The notes under the pieces: model-generated
Database searches by the model: none
Seen by the model: the letters and a program-made list of their open reading frames with translations, nothing else
Told to the model about the DNA's origin: nothing
Source: Mytilus galloprovincialis
Taxonomy: Eukaryota > Mollusca > Bivalvia > Mytilida > Mytilidae
DNA length: 64,000 nt
Assembly: GCF_965363235.1 (NCBI RefSeq)
Contig: NC_134844.1
Coordinates: forward strand, 53,812,872 to 53,876,871
Reading direction: 5' to 3'
Part shown: in pieces, positions 45,588 through 59,639 of the stretch
Layout of the letters: each line of letters opens with the position of its first letter
Numbering within the stretch: position 1 is the first letter of the stretch
Made by a program: the position numbers and the translations under genes

Positions 45588-45870
45588 AAAGAAGATGTGG
45601 TATGATTGCAAATGAGACAACTCTCCCGTGACAAGATACCAAAATGACGCAGAAATTAACAATTATAAGTCACCGTACGGCTTTCAACAATGAGCAAAGC
45701 TAATACCGCATAGTCAGCTATAAAGGGCCCGAAATGACAATGTAAAACAATGCAAACGAAAAAAAAAAACTAATGGCCTTATTTATTAAGTACAAAAAAT
45801 GAACGAAAAACAAATTAAAAAACGACAACCACTGAATTACAGGCTCCTGACTCTAGTTCACTAAATTCCA
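45588..45870 (+). repeat. Dispersed repeat family A, copy
   Basis: GAAGATGTGGTATGATTGCA, AAGTCACCGTACGGCTTTCA and CACTGAATTACAGGCTCCTG match family A. The copy ends early. Confidence 0.85.
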
Positions 45871-46054
45871 AAGCCTGAAAAGGTGACCAAAAGTATCCCC
45901 CTTGGATATTGATGGCACATCTGCATGTTTGTCTGAGAAATTAACAAAATAAAAATAATTTTGCGTCATCAACGAATCACACTTCAAAAAAGACACTTTG
46001 ATGTCAGCAATATTCAGGTTACTCTGGCCTCCTTTATTGACAAGATATACATAT

Positions 46055-46205
46055 TAATAAAATTGGAAATGGAAAAGGGGAATGTGTCAAAGAGACAACG
46101 ACCCGACCATAGAACAGAAACAGCAGAAGGTCACGAATATGTCTTCAATGCAGCGAGAATCTCCCGCACCCGGAGGCGTCCTTCAGCTGGCCCCTAAACA
46201 AATAG
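46055..46205 (+). repeat. Dispersed repeat family C, copy
   Basis: GGAAAAGGGGAATGTGTCAA and GGAGGCGTCCTTCAGCTGGC match 19018-19150. Confidence 0.8.
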
Positions 46206-46644
46206 TCCTGACTTGTGAACAGATTTAAGAATTCTAAACAGAAAGGCCATTTTTATGTTAACCTGAACCAAAGTTCCTTATGTATTATAGGGGATCAATC
46301 AAATTTATAACTATTCAGCTGCATGTTTAATTTCATTCACCGGGTGTTTAAGACTGCACCCAGAATAAAGTGTCAATGAAGGATGGCATATGTCAGCTTA
46401 TATACTGTCCAATGTGCTAGCATCATAATACACCGCCACATTGTCTCAGTTCGGCTCAAAGCAAATATTCACTTCATAATGTGCTTATTGCAAAGAAAAT
46501 ACTTGATATATTTGCCACAAGCAATCGCATTTCCCATGTTTGTCACGGTTTGTGTTTTTAAATAAACATTTGTTCCGATTCACTGAGACAATTGATTTAA
46601 ACTAAACAATGGGTTCCAATCGAGAAAGCGAGATTTCATTATAA

Positions 46645-46700
46645 AACTAAGATGTGGTATGATTGTCAACGAGACAGCTATGTACACTAGAGACCAGAGA
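46645..46700 (+). repeat. Family A repeat fragment
   Basis: AAGATGTGGTATGATTGTCA followed by ACGAGACAGCTATGTACACT. Confidence 0.75.
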
Positions 46701-47273
46701 ACGTTGTGATCAGAAACTTCACATTCTTTATTAAACAACACTTTATAATTATGCAAAGCTCAGTTTGCAATGTAGTCAATCCTCTGTCTCCCAGTACGAA
46801 GAATATATTTTGTTTTCAATTATTAGCAAGCCAACTGTTTCTGATTTGTCTCTGTAGACATCAACGTTGAGGCAGCCAGTGCAGATATGTGATTGACTTT
46901 TCTGTACATTGTACCTTTTTTACGTACATTATCTTGTAAATGACAGATTTGCTGGTACGACTCAAGCTTGTCCGCATGATAATGTTATATGGGGGTTTGT
47001 TTTTATGTATAACTGAGTTTGGTGATTTAAGGTAAACATACTCTATGCAGAGGCGAGTTTAGGATGATGGAGATTATAGCCTTTGTATGAGGTCCATTAT
47101 ACGAGGTAACTTCGACCCAAGAGAAGCATATTGACTGAGGACGAAGTTGATCTTTGATTAATATGGCTCGAAGTTTTAGGTTCCTTTTGGTCCTGTACCG
47201 CTTCCACGATTTTTTGGTGGTATTTGTTCGATAATGTCTTTCGAATGTTTTGCGTTTTAGTGTAGATATTTCA

Positions 47274-47299
47274 TGAGACTACTATAATAGTAGTCTCAG
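47274..47299. repeat. Short near-perfect palindrome
   Basis: TGAGACTACTA followed by TAATAGTAGTCTCA; about 11-bp arms meet at the centre. Confidence 0.8.
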
Positions 47300-47384
47300 A
47301 TATTTCTAAGATGAAAATTCGTGTAAAATATCTTTTTGGTTAAGGACTTGACTCATATCTATTTTGACAAAAAAACTACATAAA

Positions 47385-47578
47385 TAAGGCCGTTAGTTTG
47401 TCGTTTGAATTGTTTTACATTGTCTTATCGGGGCCTTTTATAGTTGACTATGCGATGTGGGCTTTGCTCATTGTTGAAAGCCGTACGGTGACCTATAGTT
47501 GTTAATTTCTGTGTCATTTTGGTCTTTTGTTGATAGTTGTCTCATTGGCAATCATACCACATCTTCTTTTTTATATTG
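47385..47578 (-). repeat. Dispersed repeat family A, reverse copy
   Basis: CCGTACGGTGACCTATAGTT and CTCATTGGCAATCATACCAC, ending ATCTTCTTTTTTATAT. Confidence 0.85.
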
Positions 47579-47929
47579 CATGTATTAGGTCAAATATGTT
47601 TTATTTTTTACAGCATGTCATTCTTCCACTTTGTACCAGAATCGCAGAAAATTAATAAGATTTATTATGACTTTGTTATTGTTTTCATAATACATGTATG
47701 CATTAATTTTTGCCAGCGGTCATTAAATAAACAATTATCAATCATTCGTTGAGTTATTATATACTATATGCAATATATAGTGAGTACCATTGCTCTGAAA
47801 TGTCTAGACTTCTTTTACTTATTATGCTTGAATTATGTTGTTCAGTGAATTATGTTGAAATGACATGAAGTTTTTACTTCAATTAACATATATATTTTAC
47901 ATTATCAATGAATCATAAAAATGTTTGAG

Positions 47930-48100
47930 GTCAGATGAGCCATACCAGACAGACATGTACACCTACACCAGATATATTGGTCCTATTGCCGGAGAAACAG
48001 ACCAAACTACAAAAACATCGACAAGTGATCCATGCCAAAAAGGTCGAATTCATATGAACCATGCTAGACAGACATGTACACCTTACACCATTTCATTCTC
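47930..48100 (+). repeat. Imperfect direct repeat, spacing about 118 bp
   Basis: CCATACCAGACAGACATGTA with CACCTACACCA (47940) and CCATGCTAGACAGACATGTA with CACCTTACACCA (48058). No known element recognised. Confidence 0.6.
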
Positions 48101-48205
48101 CAAACATAAATGACCCATTGCTCTTTTAGTGTCTTTAAAGGAATACTAGCTGCCAAATTTATGTTCACCGATTTGACTCAAATTCTCATATTTTATGTTA
48201 TTTAT

Positions 48206-48535
48206 AACAATGTAAAACATTTTTCCAAACTATCAAAAATATCCAATTAACAATTTACAGAACATGGTCCCAATAAGGTGTTGCTTCGTTTCGTGTGAAA
48301 TTTAGCCAAGACGCCATCTAATTAACTATCGAGTTGACCTTCTATGACCATATATAAGCGATGTAAACATAAACAATGTGAAACATTTTTCCAAACTATC
48401 AAAAATATCCAATTAACAATTTACAGAACATGGTCTCGATAAGGTGTTGCTTCGTTTCGTGTGAAATTTAGCCAAGACGCCATCTAATTAACTATCGAGT
48501 TGACCTTCTATGACCATATATAAGCGATGTAAACT
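48206..48535 (+). repeat. Recent tandem duplication, two 166-bp copies
   Basis: Copies at 48206-48371 and 48372-48535 are nearly identical; both run from AACAATGTRAAACATTTTTC to GACCATATATAAGCGATGTA. Only a few differences were seen. Confidence 0.9.
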
Positions 48536-48904
48536 TTAACACAGATATAAATAGATTAAGCAACTCGTGCAATTGGATTTTCATAGTATAGATTTTAAAA
48601 TTTATGTTTATCGTCGTTTTTACCTTTATAAGAATGATTTTGTGTGGATCGAATCAGTTAATCAAATCATTTACCTTTGTTTCACTTTCAATGTTGACAT
48701 TCTTTCCCTTTAAATACCCGTATTTACAGTATCAAATAAAGGTATCCTAATACTCATAATCAAGGAGTATTTCACATGAAACCAGAATGTATCCATAGTA
48801 CACAGATGCCCCACTCACACTATCATTTTCTATGTTCTGTGGATCGTAAAATTGAGATAAAAACTCTAATTTTGAAAACACACTGCATTCGATTTTAAAG
48901 GTGC

Positions 48905-49120
48905 AAGCTCACAATGTGACAGTCCACAGAAAGATATGTCACTTTGACCAGGTCACATTATTCGGACTCCCAGCTGACCAGTCTTTGCTCTTATTCCTTA
49001 ATGCGTACTCGGGAGAAAAGCAGCAAATATCACTATTATTGTCTTTGGTTTGACCCAGATTCGAACCATCAAACCATTGCACTCCAGGTGACCAAGCTAC
49101 CCTGAGACCATCCAGGGGAT
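48905..49120 (-). mobile_element. tRNA-derived SINE with conserved Meta-like core
   Basis: On the minus strand, GGTCTCAGGGTAGCTTGGTC (A box) and GGTTCGAATCTGG (B box, complement of 49055-49067) form a tRNA-like head. Downstream, GACTGGTCAGCTGGGAGTCC and GAATAATGTGACCTGGTC resemble the central domain reported for bivalve SINEs. The tail is near 48905. Confidence 0.7.
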
Positions 49121-52100
49121 CATTGTCAAGAAAATATAATATAAAAGATTTTACTTTGAAATAGTGATGTTTATTACAATTCTTGGTTTTTTGTGCTTGC
49201 ATTTCAAACAGTTAATTCAATGCAATAACAAATGAAAAAAAAAAGGTTTCTACAACTCCATAATATAAATAACAATTATATATATACACAAAGTAATGAG
49301 AGGTTTTTCCCTGAATGCATGTACAATGATAAAATTAGGAAAGATTTTAAAAACAGTATTTTAATCAGTCACAGGAGAGAATCACACAACAATTCAACCC
49401 TAAAAATGGAACATTTTTAATCTCTCAAAGATTTGGTAAAAATCAATTATTTTTTGCACTTTTAATGTATTAAATTCATATTTAAATTTGTTTGCAAAAA
49501 AATCAGTAGATTATTTATTATCAATAAATAAAAACCTTTTTCATTGAGAGGTATAAACATTTTAAACAAAACAATAACAAGATTTTTTTCTCCAGTTTCC
49601 CAGAAATATAATTTGGTTTTAAAAACAGAATAATATCAACAATTGATTGAAATTCAAAATAATATCAGGTTTCGAGTATTATAAGAGTAGTCTACACTAC
49701 ATGGTTTAAAGAAATTATTTCATAACTACACTAGTGATATTTTAAGTAAGTATATAATTTTACTTTTCATAAGTAATTTTCAAAATGATTTTTTTTTTAA
49801 ATTCTAAAAACTTAAACAGTATATGAAGTCTAAGAATTGTTTGAATATCTAAGATCATGCCCCTACTATTCTAACTCTTGGTATATCTGGCTAAAAATGC
49901 CACTTATACAGAATACACGACTGTGTTCAAGAAAATCTATGTTTATGTGTTATGTTTACAAAGACATAACCTTGTAAAAAACTACGAAAAATTGAAAATG
50001 TGCAAAACATTTAGAAATATGCAATTAAAATTAATTAAATGATATATGAAATGTGTTGAAAAGCATAATTTATATCATGACATTGAACCCATGATCGACT
50101 TTATCATAATTGACATTTTCTACGTTAGTTTATGTTATCTAACCCATATTTAAGGCCCATCTACTGAATATATTTTGAAAATCAGACAGCACAATCATAT
50201 AAATCAGATTTCTACAGAAATAACTTTGACAAACTGTGAAATTTATATTTCTTCAGCAGTTAAGAAATAAACCACAAGAGATTTTAATCGATTTTTATAC
50301 TATTTCCCAAAACACAGAATTTACATGTTTACTCTTAGTATTGTCTGACAAGAGTTCAAATTAAATGTGTTAAGAGAAGTTAAAAAAGATGAAATTCAAA
50401 TTTAGGTTCCAAGGCTATCTGACAGCTAGGAAGGAAATTCTAAGATTTACAAAAAAATACATAACCAAATTTGTATGGCAAATTATGAATTTTATTATTT
50501 ATAACACAATAATTTTACTATGAATAAGTTTGATATTTTACCTTTGACGAACCCTAAATAGGTCTTACAGAGAAATGTATAATAGTAAGTAGTTTATAAA
50601 GGAGACATTAGAACTTAAAGAGTTATTTCCCTTAACTGTAAGATTTCGCAATATGATAAATCTAATTGATTGATTCATACAATAGAAATGTTCCCAGAAT
50701 AAACTGGAATCTTTTAAGAGTTGATTATATGAGCATATCATATAATAATAACACTTTACATAGGGACTGATTAAAACAATACAAGATTTCAATTTAAAAC
50801 AAAGTAAAACAAATCATAACTATGGATTTCATACATTATCAATGTTGTGAGGTTTTCTCATTTACATCTGATGAATATTCATTTTCATACATACTCATGA
50901 ATATTCATATTCTTACATCATATGGTATAAAATTCACAAATACATGATCTTCCCTTTCATACTATGTAGACAATAAAGCCTATTAAATGTGTCTCAAATG
51001 AATATGAAAAAGTTTTCTTCTCCCTCTAAGTATTCTAATTAACAAGAATGACTGCAGTTGAATTATACACAGCTTCAATCTTAGAAAATAGTCAGAAAAT
51101 TCTTATTCTGTGATAAAATAAATAATAAATAAATACCCTCCATATTGGTAAGTAAAACTTCACTGGAAGTATGAATTCTAGACAAGGTTAACCCCTTGCT
51201 TCAAACTTGAATGCGGATAAGCATTGTCATATTTTACATGAAATATAGCTATTGAAATTTCTCAATGTTAAAACGTTTCATAAAATTATCATTTTTGATT
51301 TTTTGCAGTGAATTACACATAATTTTTTTCTGTATTATCCAAGCTACTACTAGATGTAATCTCATATCATCAAATCTTCCGAAAAAATGATAAAAATGAA
51401 TATCGTCAAATGTTAAATGCCAATTGACTGCCTTAAATGTTGTATTGTTATCATCTGATGCAATAATTATAGTCTCATTACCAACAAAATTGACAATAAT
51501 GAGTTACAATTTCAGTACAAAAAGGTCAAATTTAATATTTGTCCTTTGAAAAGATATTTAGATTTTTCTAATTGAGCCAACCTATTTAGCGAAATAAAAA
51601 AAAAGTATAATAGTATATAAGTTTCACAAAAGTTGTCCCTCAAAATTAAAAAATTTAAACTTTATTACATTAAGTAAATTATCACAGATAATCTCCTTAT
51701 TTGTAAAAAATGTTTAATCACTTTTCATTTTTTCTGTCACTATTTATTTCACAAATGTTATGAATCCACAGTTATAGACCATCTATAATAAAAATATGTA
51801 GAAGTAAAATGTATACTTAAGTAGGTAACAGTAAAATTATATAAACTCTTAAATAAAATGTTTTAATGCAAAAGTAAAAACTAAAACGAAAGTTAAAATT
51901 ATGAGTTTTGATATTTCTCAGTATAATTTCGGACACTTGAGCACAATGCATTTATAACTTGTCAGGAAAAAAAAAAGCCCCTAACATTGTGTAGAAAAAA
52001 AGCCTCAGAAATATTAAATGCGGTATTTGATAAATAATTTTCTTTAAAAAAAAAACCCATTATATTTCAAGAGTCAAAGATTTTCATATAAAGAAATATT

Positions 52101-53255
52101 TTAATGAAAATTGTAGGTGATAATCACAAATTTTCAAGTATACATTTTAAAAATAAATTTAAAATGTAAAGTGAATTGTTCATTTAATCCTTATAATGTG
52201 GTTTTTCATGATTGGGCAAGTAATTTCATACATTTTATAAATTTCATTTCACTAGTAAAATAAGCCAAATTGGCTTCACATGCGAATGTTCTGCTAAACA
52301 GATATTTTAAAATCTAATAAGATGACATTTGTAAAACTAGTGTAGTAATTGAGAAAATTGCTCAAATCTGTGCAAATCTAAGTCATCTGTGACATTGATG
52401 ATGAATTTGATAATAAATCTCAAATATCAGAATAAAATAAAATGCAGAAGTGTACATGAAGTGTTTAATAATATGAATTAAGAATTAAAATAAACAAGTT
52501 GATATATTTCCTAATTATTATGATACTGTAACTTTTTATATGAAATGTACATTTATAATTAAGATTGCATTGTGGGAACTATATCAATTGAGCTTAGTTC
52601 TGCATAGGTTTATTCTGATTTTTCCATTCATTCTTAAGTGCAGTTGAGAGTAAATCATGAAAGTGCTGATAAAATGAAACTTTGGAGTCTATTTACAATT
52701 GCTATTATTTATAACATGAGCAAAAATTTCCATTCATAACTAAAGAGTTTGCATTGAAGTTGTCAACCCTTTAAAATTTGTAATTTGTGCACCAAAAATT
52801 CATTCATATACAGTGAATATTTTCAACCCCATAACTTAAATTATTCCTCTATGTTATAACCATAGAAATTCAAGAAAAGAGCTAGCCACATTGAACTAGA
52901 TTTTAATACTTTTTATGCAAAGCAGACCTTTGCCATGATATAAACCCTTTAAAAGCCAATAAAAGTCTCACATGGGAATAAAACTTATAAAATTCTTGCT
53001 CATGTGTATGTTTAAGTAAGTACACCATACACAAAAAGTGACAAAGATATAAAAATATTCAAAATGATAATAACGTGATCACAGTCTCTTTGCCTCATAT
53101 ACTCTATAACATCATTTATAACAAAAACAGAATCACACATGGGTTTGTCCTTCAATATACTATTTACACTTTTATACAGTAACAAGTTTTAATATTTCCT
53201 TTCATGATAAATGTGGTGCTTCAAATGTTCATTTCCCTTCCCCTTCCCTAACTCC

Positions 53256-53292
53256 CCCCCCCCCCAAAAAAAAAAAACAACAAAAAAAACCA
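53256..53292 (+). repeat. C-run and A-run low-complexity tract
   Basis: A run of C followed by A runs broken by single C residues. Confidence 0.8.
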
Positions 53293-54777
53293 AAACTACA
53301 AACTACCATAAAACTGAAAGCAAATTAAAATGATCAAACCTTAATACAAGAGATTTTTAAATAAAGTTTTCGAACAAAATCATAACAGGGTTTAAAAGAA
53401 TAAGATATTATTTTAAATTGTTGGATTGCTTTCTCCTTTACACAAAATCTTCTTTTCATCAAATTGTAATCATTTCCTAGAATATCAGGAATTATCACTT
53501 GAAATTTAAACATTTCAACAATTGTTTAACCAGCTGGTTCAAACATAAGTAAGGCCACATTTATCATGGAAGATTCTATAACATAGATTGTACAAATTTA
53601 AGATTAAGTGAAGAAATATACATCAAGTAATACTAAGGACCAATGAATATTGAACTATGAAATATTCAGTCCATTACATTTTATGAAAGAGAAAAGTTTT
53701 CCAACCTTAACCCTTAATTTGATATGTATTTCCTTCGTTGAAATACAACCCAGTTTCACACATCTTCTTAACATTTTATATTTGAGGAAAAAACTGGATT
53801 GACTCCAGATAGTTTATGAAGGAGCTGATGTAAAGTTTTTTAGAATATTTAATGAAAATGTATACATTTAACTACAAGATAAATATGTAGCATATTACAA
53901 TGGTATAAATTCATTAAATAATAATTCTTTGAAACAATTTTAAGTTATCTCCCCTGGTATAATAGAATAATATATCTACCATTCTAAATAATTTTTGGTA
54001 TTCATGATTTCATAGATAAAATTTTAATTTTAAATAACATGATTTTATCATAAATTATGATACACAATTGTTCTTCTTTGCAATTATCCATTGCTCATGA
54101 TTTGCATTGTTTTGATGGACCTTATGATAAAACTGATAAAAAAAAAATTGAAAGTATCATTGTAAAACATTTACACTACAATCACACTTAAAACCCATCT
54201 GTTTTACTCTTACATTTGACAAGGGAACAGTACCTACAGCAGGGAACAGGTTCAAACTGCTTGGATACAACTGTACAATGTAACATTGGGAATGTTTTCA
54301 TCTTAACACATCTATTTAAGGATAACACTGTTAAAAATTTCTCTCATCAAGTATCCTTACAATTTTAAAGGGGAACTGATGTGGCTTGGCAATTATATCA
54401 GTCCCCTAAAAGGAATCGTAGGTTGCATGGTTAGAGGAATTTTAAACAAAGGATAAAAACAACAGCTGAACTATACTGAATTAAAAAAACAAACGCAATT
54501 TGGTTCAAGTTTCAATTGATAACCATCAGGATCTAATGCATCTTTGGTGGTGAAAAACACCTTAATATAAATTTATCATTCTGCAATTATCCACAATAAA
54601 AATAGCACTTTTGGGAAAATAGTCAAGGCAAAATATGATTTTTTCTTTTTTAAAACTGTCATTATTGAACTTAATTATATAAATAAAAGTAAACTAATAC
54701 AGCTCTATACTAAATGAGACAACTTAATAAAAATATAATAAAAGTCAAAACATACTACAGAATACTAAAAATAAAAA

Positions 54778-54875
54778 CAATTTGGTAGCTGCGAAAAGAA
54801 AATGAGATTCAAAATGTACAGCATAACGATAAATTGGTAGCTGCAAAAGAAAATGAGATTCAAAATGTAAGAGTA
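54778..54875 (+). repeat. Short tandem duplication, two copies of about 51 bp
   Basis: AATTTGGTAGCTGCGAAAAG and AAATTGGTAGCTGCAAAAGA, each followed by AAATGAGATTCAAAATGTA. Confidence 0.8.
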
Positions 54876-55255
54876 TTTGTTTTACAACTGTGTAAATCTT
54901 TCAGACAAATCATGACGTCTGTTCAAGCAATCTAAATTGTAAACCAAGTAATTTCAAACCCTAATCCAATCTCTTTGGCAATTCAAGCTCAACTTTGAAG
55001 TTTGGTTTGTAAAAGTTTAAAACAATTATCATTCCATTTTCACAGCAATTTTTCACTTAATTTAAAGGTTAAATGGAATTCAATTTGCCAACCTAACAAC
55101 TGAATATCTCTTCATTATACTGACAAGTGCATCATGATTGTTAAACAGTAAAGTACAAATAAAAAACATTTGTAGAAACATTGAAAGTTTTGTTTTCAAG
55201 TGCTCTTTGGTTCCATGTAATTGTTTTCAAATGAGTATTTAAGCAGGTTAGACGT

Positions 55256-55612
55256 TTTGCAATGTCAAACTTGAAAAAAAGATAAATGATTTCTTCAACA
55301 GAGATTACCCCTCATGAAAAGTAGAATTCAATCTGAATGTCCATAATCACAGCTGATGCTCGCCCCCTCATTTTTTTGCAATGTCAAACTTGAAAAAAAG
55401 ATAAATGATTTCTTCAACAGAGATTACCCCTCATGAAAAGTAGAATTCAGATTCTGAATGTCCATAATGTCAGCTGATGCTCGCCCCTTTATTTGTTTTG
55501 CAATGTCAAACTTGAAAAACAGATAAATGATTTCACCAGAGATTACCCCCTCATGAAAAGTAGAATTCAGATTTTGTATGTCCATAATCACAGCCAATTC
55601 CCTCCCTTACAT
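55256..55612 (+). repeat. Three tandem copies of a 120-bp unit
   Basis: TTTTGCAATGTCAAACTTGA followed by AAGATAAATGATTTCTTCAA occurs at about 55256, 55375 and 55497. The copies differ by a few bases and small indels. Confidence 0.85.
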
Positions 55613-55884
55613 TTTTAGATACAATTATGTATGAAAGAACAAATAGTGAAGAAAACCATCGTGGATGAGTTCATTTCAATAATTGTAATAGTATTGTGTG
55701 AAATATTTAAGGAATGATATTTCAAGGATAAAATTTAGACCTCAACAAAAAATTTAAATCTAAAAAACATACTGGAATCCAAAAAAAAATCATCCTAATC
55801 AAAATTAGTTAACAAAACCACAAACTTTATCCCCCAGGATTATAAATGTTTTAAAAGGAAACATCAATGATAATAGCTTATTTA

Positions 55885-56075
55885 TTTTTCAAACATTGTT
55901 TTAATCTATAGTCAATTTCAAATTTCCAATATTTAATATTATTTTTTTGTCTACAAAAATTTTGTACATTATTTTTTATTCATAGTCCATTTCAAATTTC
56001 CAATATTTGATATTATTATTTATGTCTTGAAAAATTTTAAACATTATTTTTACTCATAGTCCATTTCAAAGTTCA
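55885..56075 (+). repeat. Three diverged tandem copies of about 75 bp
   Basis: ATAGTCCATTTCAAATTTCC followed by AATATTT and a T-rich stretch at about 55909, 55983 and 56056. Confidence 0.7.
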
Positions 56076-57855
56076 ATATAAAAAAAATCTTAAATTTTTC
56101 AAACAAAAACATATGCACCTGATTGTGGGAATTGAAGAATAGCCAGAACAGATCAATATTAGGAGTAGTTAAGTATGGTTCTGACAAGCAGATTAATTGG
56201 TAAGAGAGGACAAAATTGTATGTAATTTCTAAACAATCAATAAAACAAGGTAATTGTAGCCAAAATATAGAGGAGGGCGTAAAGGGTTATTTTCGTGGAA
56301 AGTGTTTTGTCAATTTCTTTCACCTGCAGCCGTGAAAAAGTTGCATTATTTCCTTGTTTTGTGAAATCGGTAAAAAGATCAATGTGCAGGAAATTTTTAA
56401 TTGCTCGCTCATCGTGAAACAGCGATTTTATTTTGCTTTCTTCCATGCAGATACCCCCCTTTATGCCCCTCTATAGAGAATTGCCTTAAACTTACACCAT
56501 AAAAAACTTATCAGGAATGGCACTTGTTCTGTAATAGCCGTCTGGGGAACTTTTTTACCATTGAATGATTGAATCATAGATGAAAAAGTGGGTTGTTTTT
56601 TTTAACAACAAAGAGCAAAAATCTAGATTTTGAAAACTGCCTTGATATTCATCGTTTTAGTTCAGGAAATTGACTTGCTTCATCTATCATTTGTGAAATT
56701 ATTTGTAACATTTATGTCCAATGCCTTTTAGCAGTTATTGAAAATCATCTTTCTAGACTAATGTTTTTGTAAAAATCGGAAAAAAGGTCATCATTCAATC
56801 CTATCACAAAGCTTTTATCATACAAAAAAAATCATTTTTTTATTACTTCGAGATACAATTTTTACTTTCAGTATATTTACATTTAAAAAAGAACAATTCA
56901 TAAACGACTAATCAACTAATCAACTATTATATGGAATATTATTCTGTCAACTGTATGCGCAGTATTCTTAATAAATAATTTTCAAGAAAGTTTGCCTTGG
57001 GTGTTATCTTCACTAAAATAGCGCTCATTTGCATAAAATGAATTTGCCAAGGGAATTGTCTGAAAATCAACTTTTTTTTTCTCTCTTTAACTATCTTGTG
57101 AAATGAAGATGAAAGTTATCTTCTTAATTTGCAAACAATTGATCTATTACTACTAGCTGAAAACCTGCTGTCAGGCCTGTTATGAAATGACGTCAACTCG
57201 AACAATTCTATCTTTACGTTTTTCTAAACATTACCTCAAATGTTGGAAGAAAAAAGCAAAGTGATATATAGTCAGGAGAGATCTGAAAGGCACAGCATGA
57301 ATTTATTACAAATTTTAAGCTTTTGATGCTGTTTCTAACAATCCTTATCAGATCGTTGTGATAAAAATAGATAAGGGGATTTTTATAAACTTACATAAAT
57401 TTATCATCATTTCTAAAAACAAAAGTTTTCTCTGTTTACATTTTACAGTGATGTTTTGTTATGTTTGAGTATGTGCTTTTGGTCAGTTTTTTTATTTAGA
57501 GTTGTGGTCAAGTTTGTCAACAGTAAGCTTAACTGATATTTTCTTATCATTTTTTCTTATAAGTGGAAAAAAAATCTAGTTTATTTCAGGATTTACATAG
57601 ACCTGAACCCTGTACCACAAATTTAAGACAAAATCTCATGTAGAGGTCACTTATGCATGAAGATCAAAAGTTAAACTCCTTTCAGCATGAAGATCAAGAT
57701 TTTATAAGTAGATTAACATGCTATTTAAATTTAGTCTTGGAAAAGCTGGCATTTGGCAAAGAATTCCTAAACTTGGCAACCCCCCACACAAAAATCTTAG
57801 TTCTCTAGTCCTAGTAAAAAGACTTCTTTTAAAATGAAAGTTAAAAGCTATTTAA

Positions 57856-58251
57856 GGATGTACTTAGGTGAGGTAAGGTGAAAATTAAGAAATTAAGACA
57901 TTAAAATTGATACTATAAGCTGGTAGAGCATCAATTAAGGATAAAGTTAAGCTAAAAATATTGATAGGTCATGGATCTCCTTTTCGAGATATTTGAGATT
58001 TAAAATTTGGCGGGAAAAGGCCGACTCTGACTTCTACCTTATATTTGCATTGGTATTATTTGTGTCTCAAAACAGAAGAAAGAAAATCAAGAATCTCCTA
58101 AAATTTTGGTAAATGACCTTTCATGAGCTATTAAGTCTTATATGAAAAAATAAATGGGTGTTATGGGGCAAAATATTTTACATTGTATTGTATGGAAAAA
58201 TACCAAGGAGTCAGAACATTTTAAACTCCAAAACCTCACCTAAGTACATCC
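57856..58251. mobile_element. MITE with TTAA target duplication (piggyBac-like)
   Basis: GGATGTACTTAGGTGAGG on the left is mirrored by CCTCACCTAAGTACATCC on the right. TTAA lies directly outside both ends (57852-57855 and 58252-58255). 396 bp, no ORF. TTAA duplication is the hallmark of piggyBac-type elements. Confidence 0.8.
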
Positions 58252-59639
58252 TTAAGGTAATATGATGCTTCATTTTACTTATGTAATGACTGAAGTTTTT
58301 AGTTTGATGTTTAATTCAGATTTTTTCCGAATGTTAAAAAATGTTTCAGTGAAATGCCAGAATAACAGAGTTCAACAGAAATTATGCAGAGGTACAGCTT
58401 GTTAGACTACACAATTCAGATCCCGAATTACACAAATCTTTAATTTAAATAATTTTTTTCTTTCTTTCTTTTTGTCAATTCAGTTTTTAAAAGAATTTCA
58501 AAATAATATGAATGATTCTAGTTTCAATACATAGGTAGTGTGCTTGAACTTTGTACAAACTAAGAAAAGTAGGGCAGAGTTTTTAAAATGATTATTACAT
58601 AAAGATGACAATATAAGGCTATTTATTATTTAAACACCCTGACGTACATTCTAAATAGTATATTTCATAGTTTTCATGGATTGGGTCCAATGTTTAATGA
58701 AATAATAAGTTTAAATACTTCACAAAAATAAGTAAATAAACCCTAACCTAAATCTTTGGCACAAAATAATAATGAATTAAATGGCTAGTTGTATCAGTCT
58801 CAATGATTTAACACATATAAATCTGTCTCTTAAGTAAAATGAGTTGATTGTCAAATTAGCACTCAAACTTATAGAAAAAACACTGCTAGGTTTAAGCTTC
58901 AGGTATGATGTTTGTTTGTAAGCATGTATTGGAAAAGTGAAAAAGATACGTATGAAAATGTTGTGCTTATGAATTGAATCCTCCACAATATTTATTATTT
59001 ATTAAGTTTAGTGGCCTGAAAAAAATCATATGTCTTTTGAAATCAGGAGGTAAACAGTAAAGACATTTGATAATATTATTAGAAGAACTCAAAGCAATTA
59101 TTTATTATTCAACTAACTGGTCAACATAAAAACCCTGCAAGTCCAAGCCAAGATTACGAAAAATTCACTTACAAGCCAGAAAATCCTTCACCAACATGTA
59201 TAAATCTACATGGTTTGTGAGCCTCTTTTTAGAAATATTTTATAATCCTAAAACATTTTTACTAGCCTGTCTTAAGGGCTTGTGCTCAATGATAAAAAAA
59301 AATGTTATTTATACATTTTTAGAATCCAATCCATTTAAAAATTTTGTTTTGATTTGATTATTCTTTTAACAAATGAACTACGGTGAACTTTCTCCTTGTT
59401 TATAATTAATCTTATAAAGTGTGGAGCCAAAAAGTTACCATGTAGGCAGCTAAAGACTTATTTATACAGACATCCAGAGAAATAAATTTGTCAATTTCAT
59501 TACTAACTAATACATAAAAGGGGTAATCTAATGAATAAAATATTGTATCCAAAAGGTCACAACAATATAGATCAGTGTCTACTGGAATCAAAAATCATTA
59601 CATCCCTAATAGCTTCTGTCATCTCTCCATCTACATGGA

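Noticed and set aside
47925-48113. Plus-strand ORF with Cys and Thr-rich product
   Set aside because: It spans an imperfect direct repeat, with no splice context or recognised domain.
49038-49114. tRNA gene
   Set aside because: A and B boxes are recognisable but the arms do not pair into a proper cloverleaf, and a SINE body follows.
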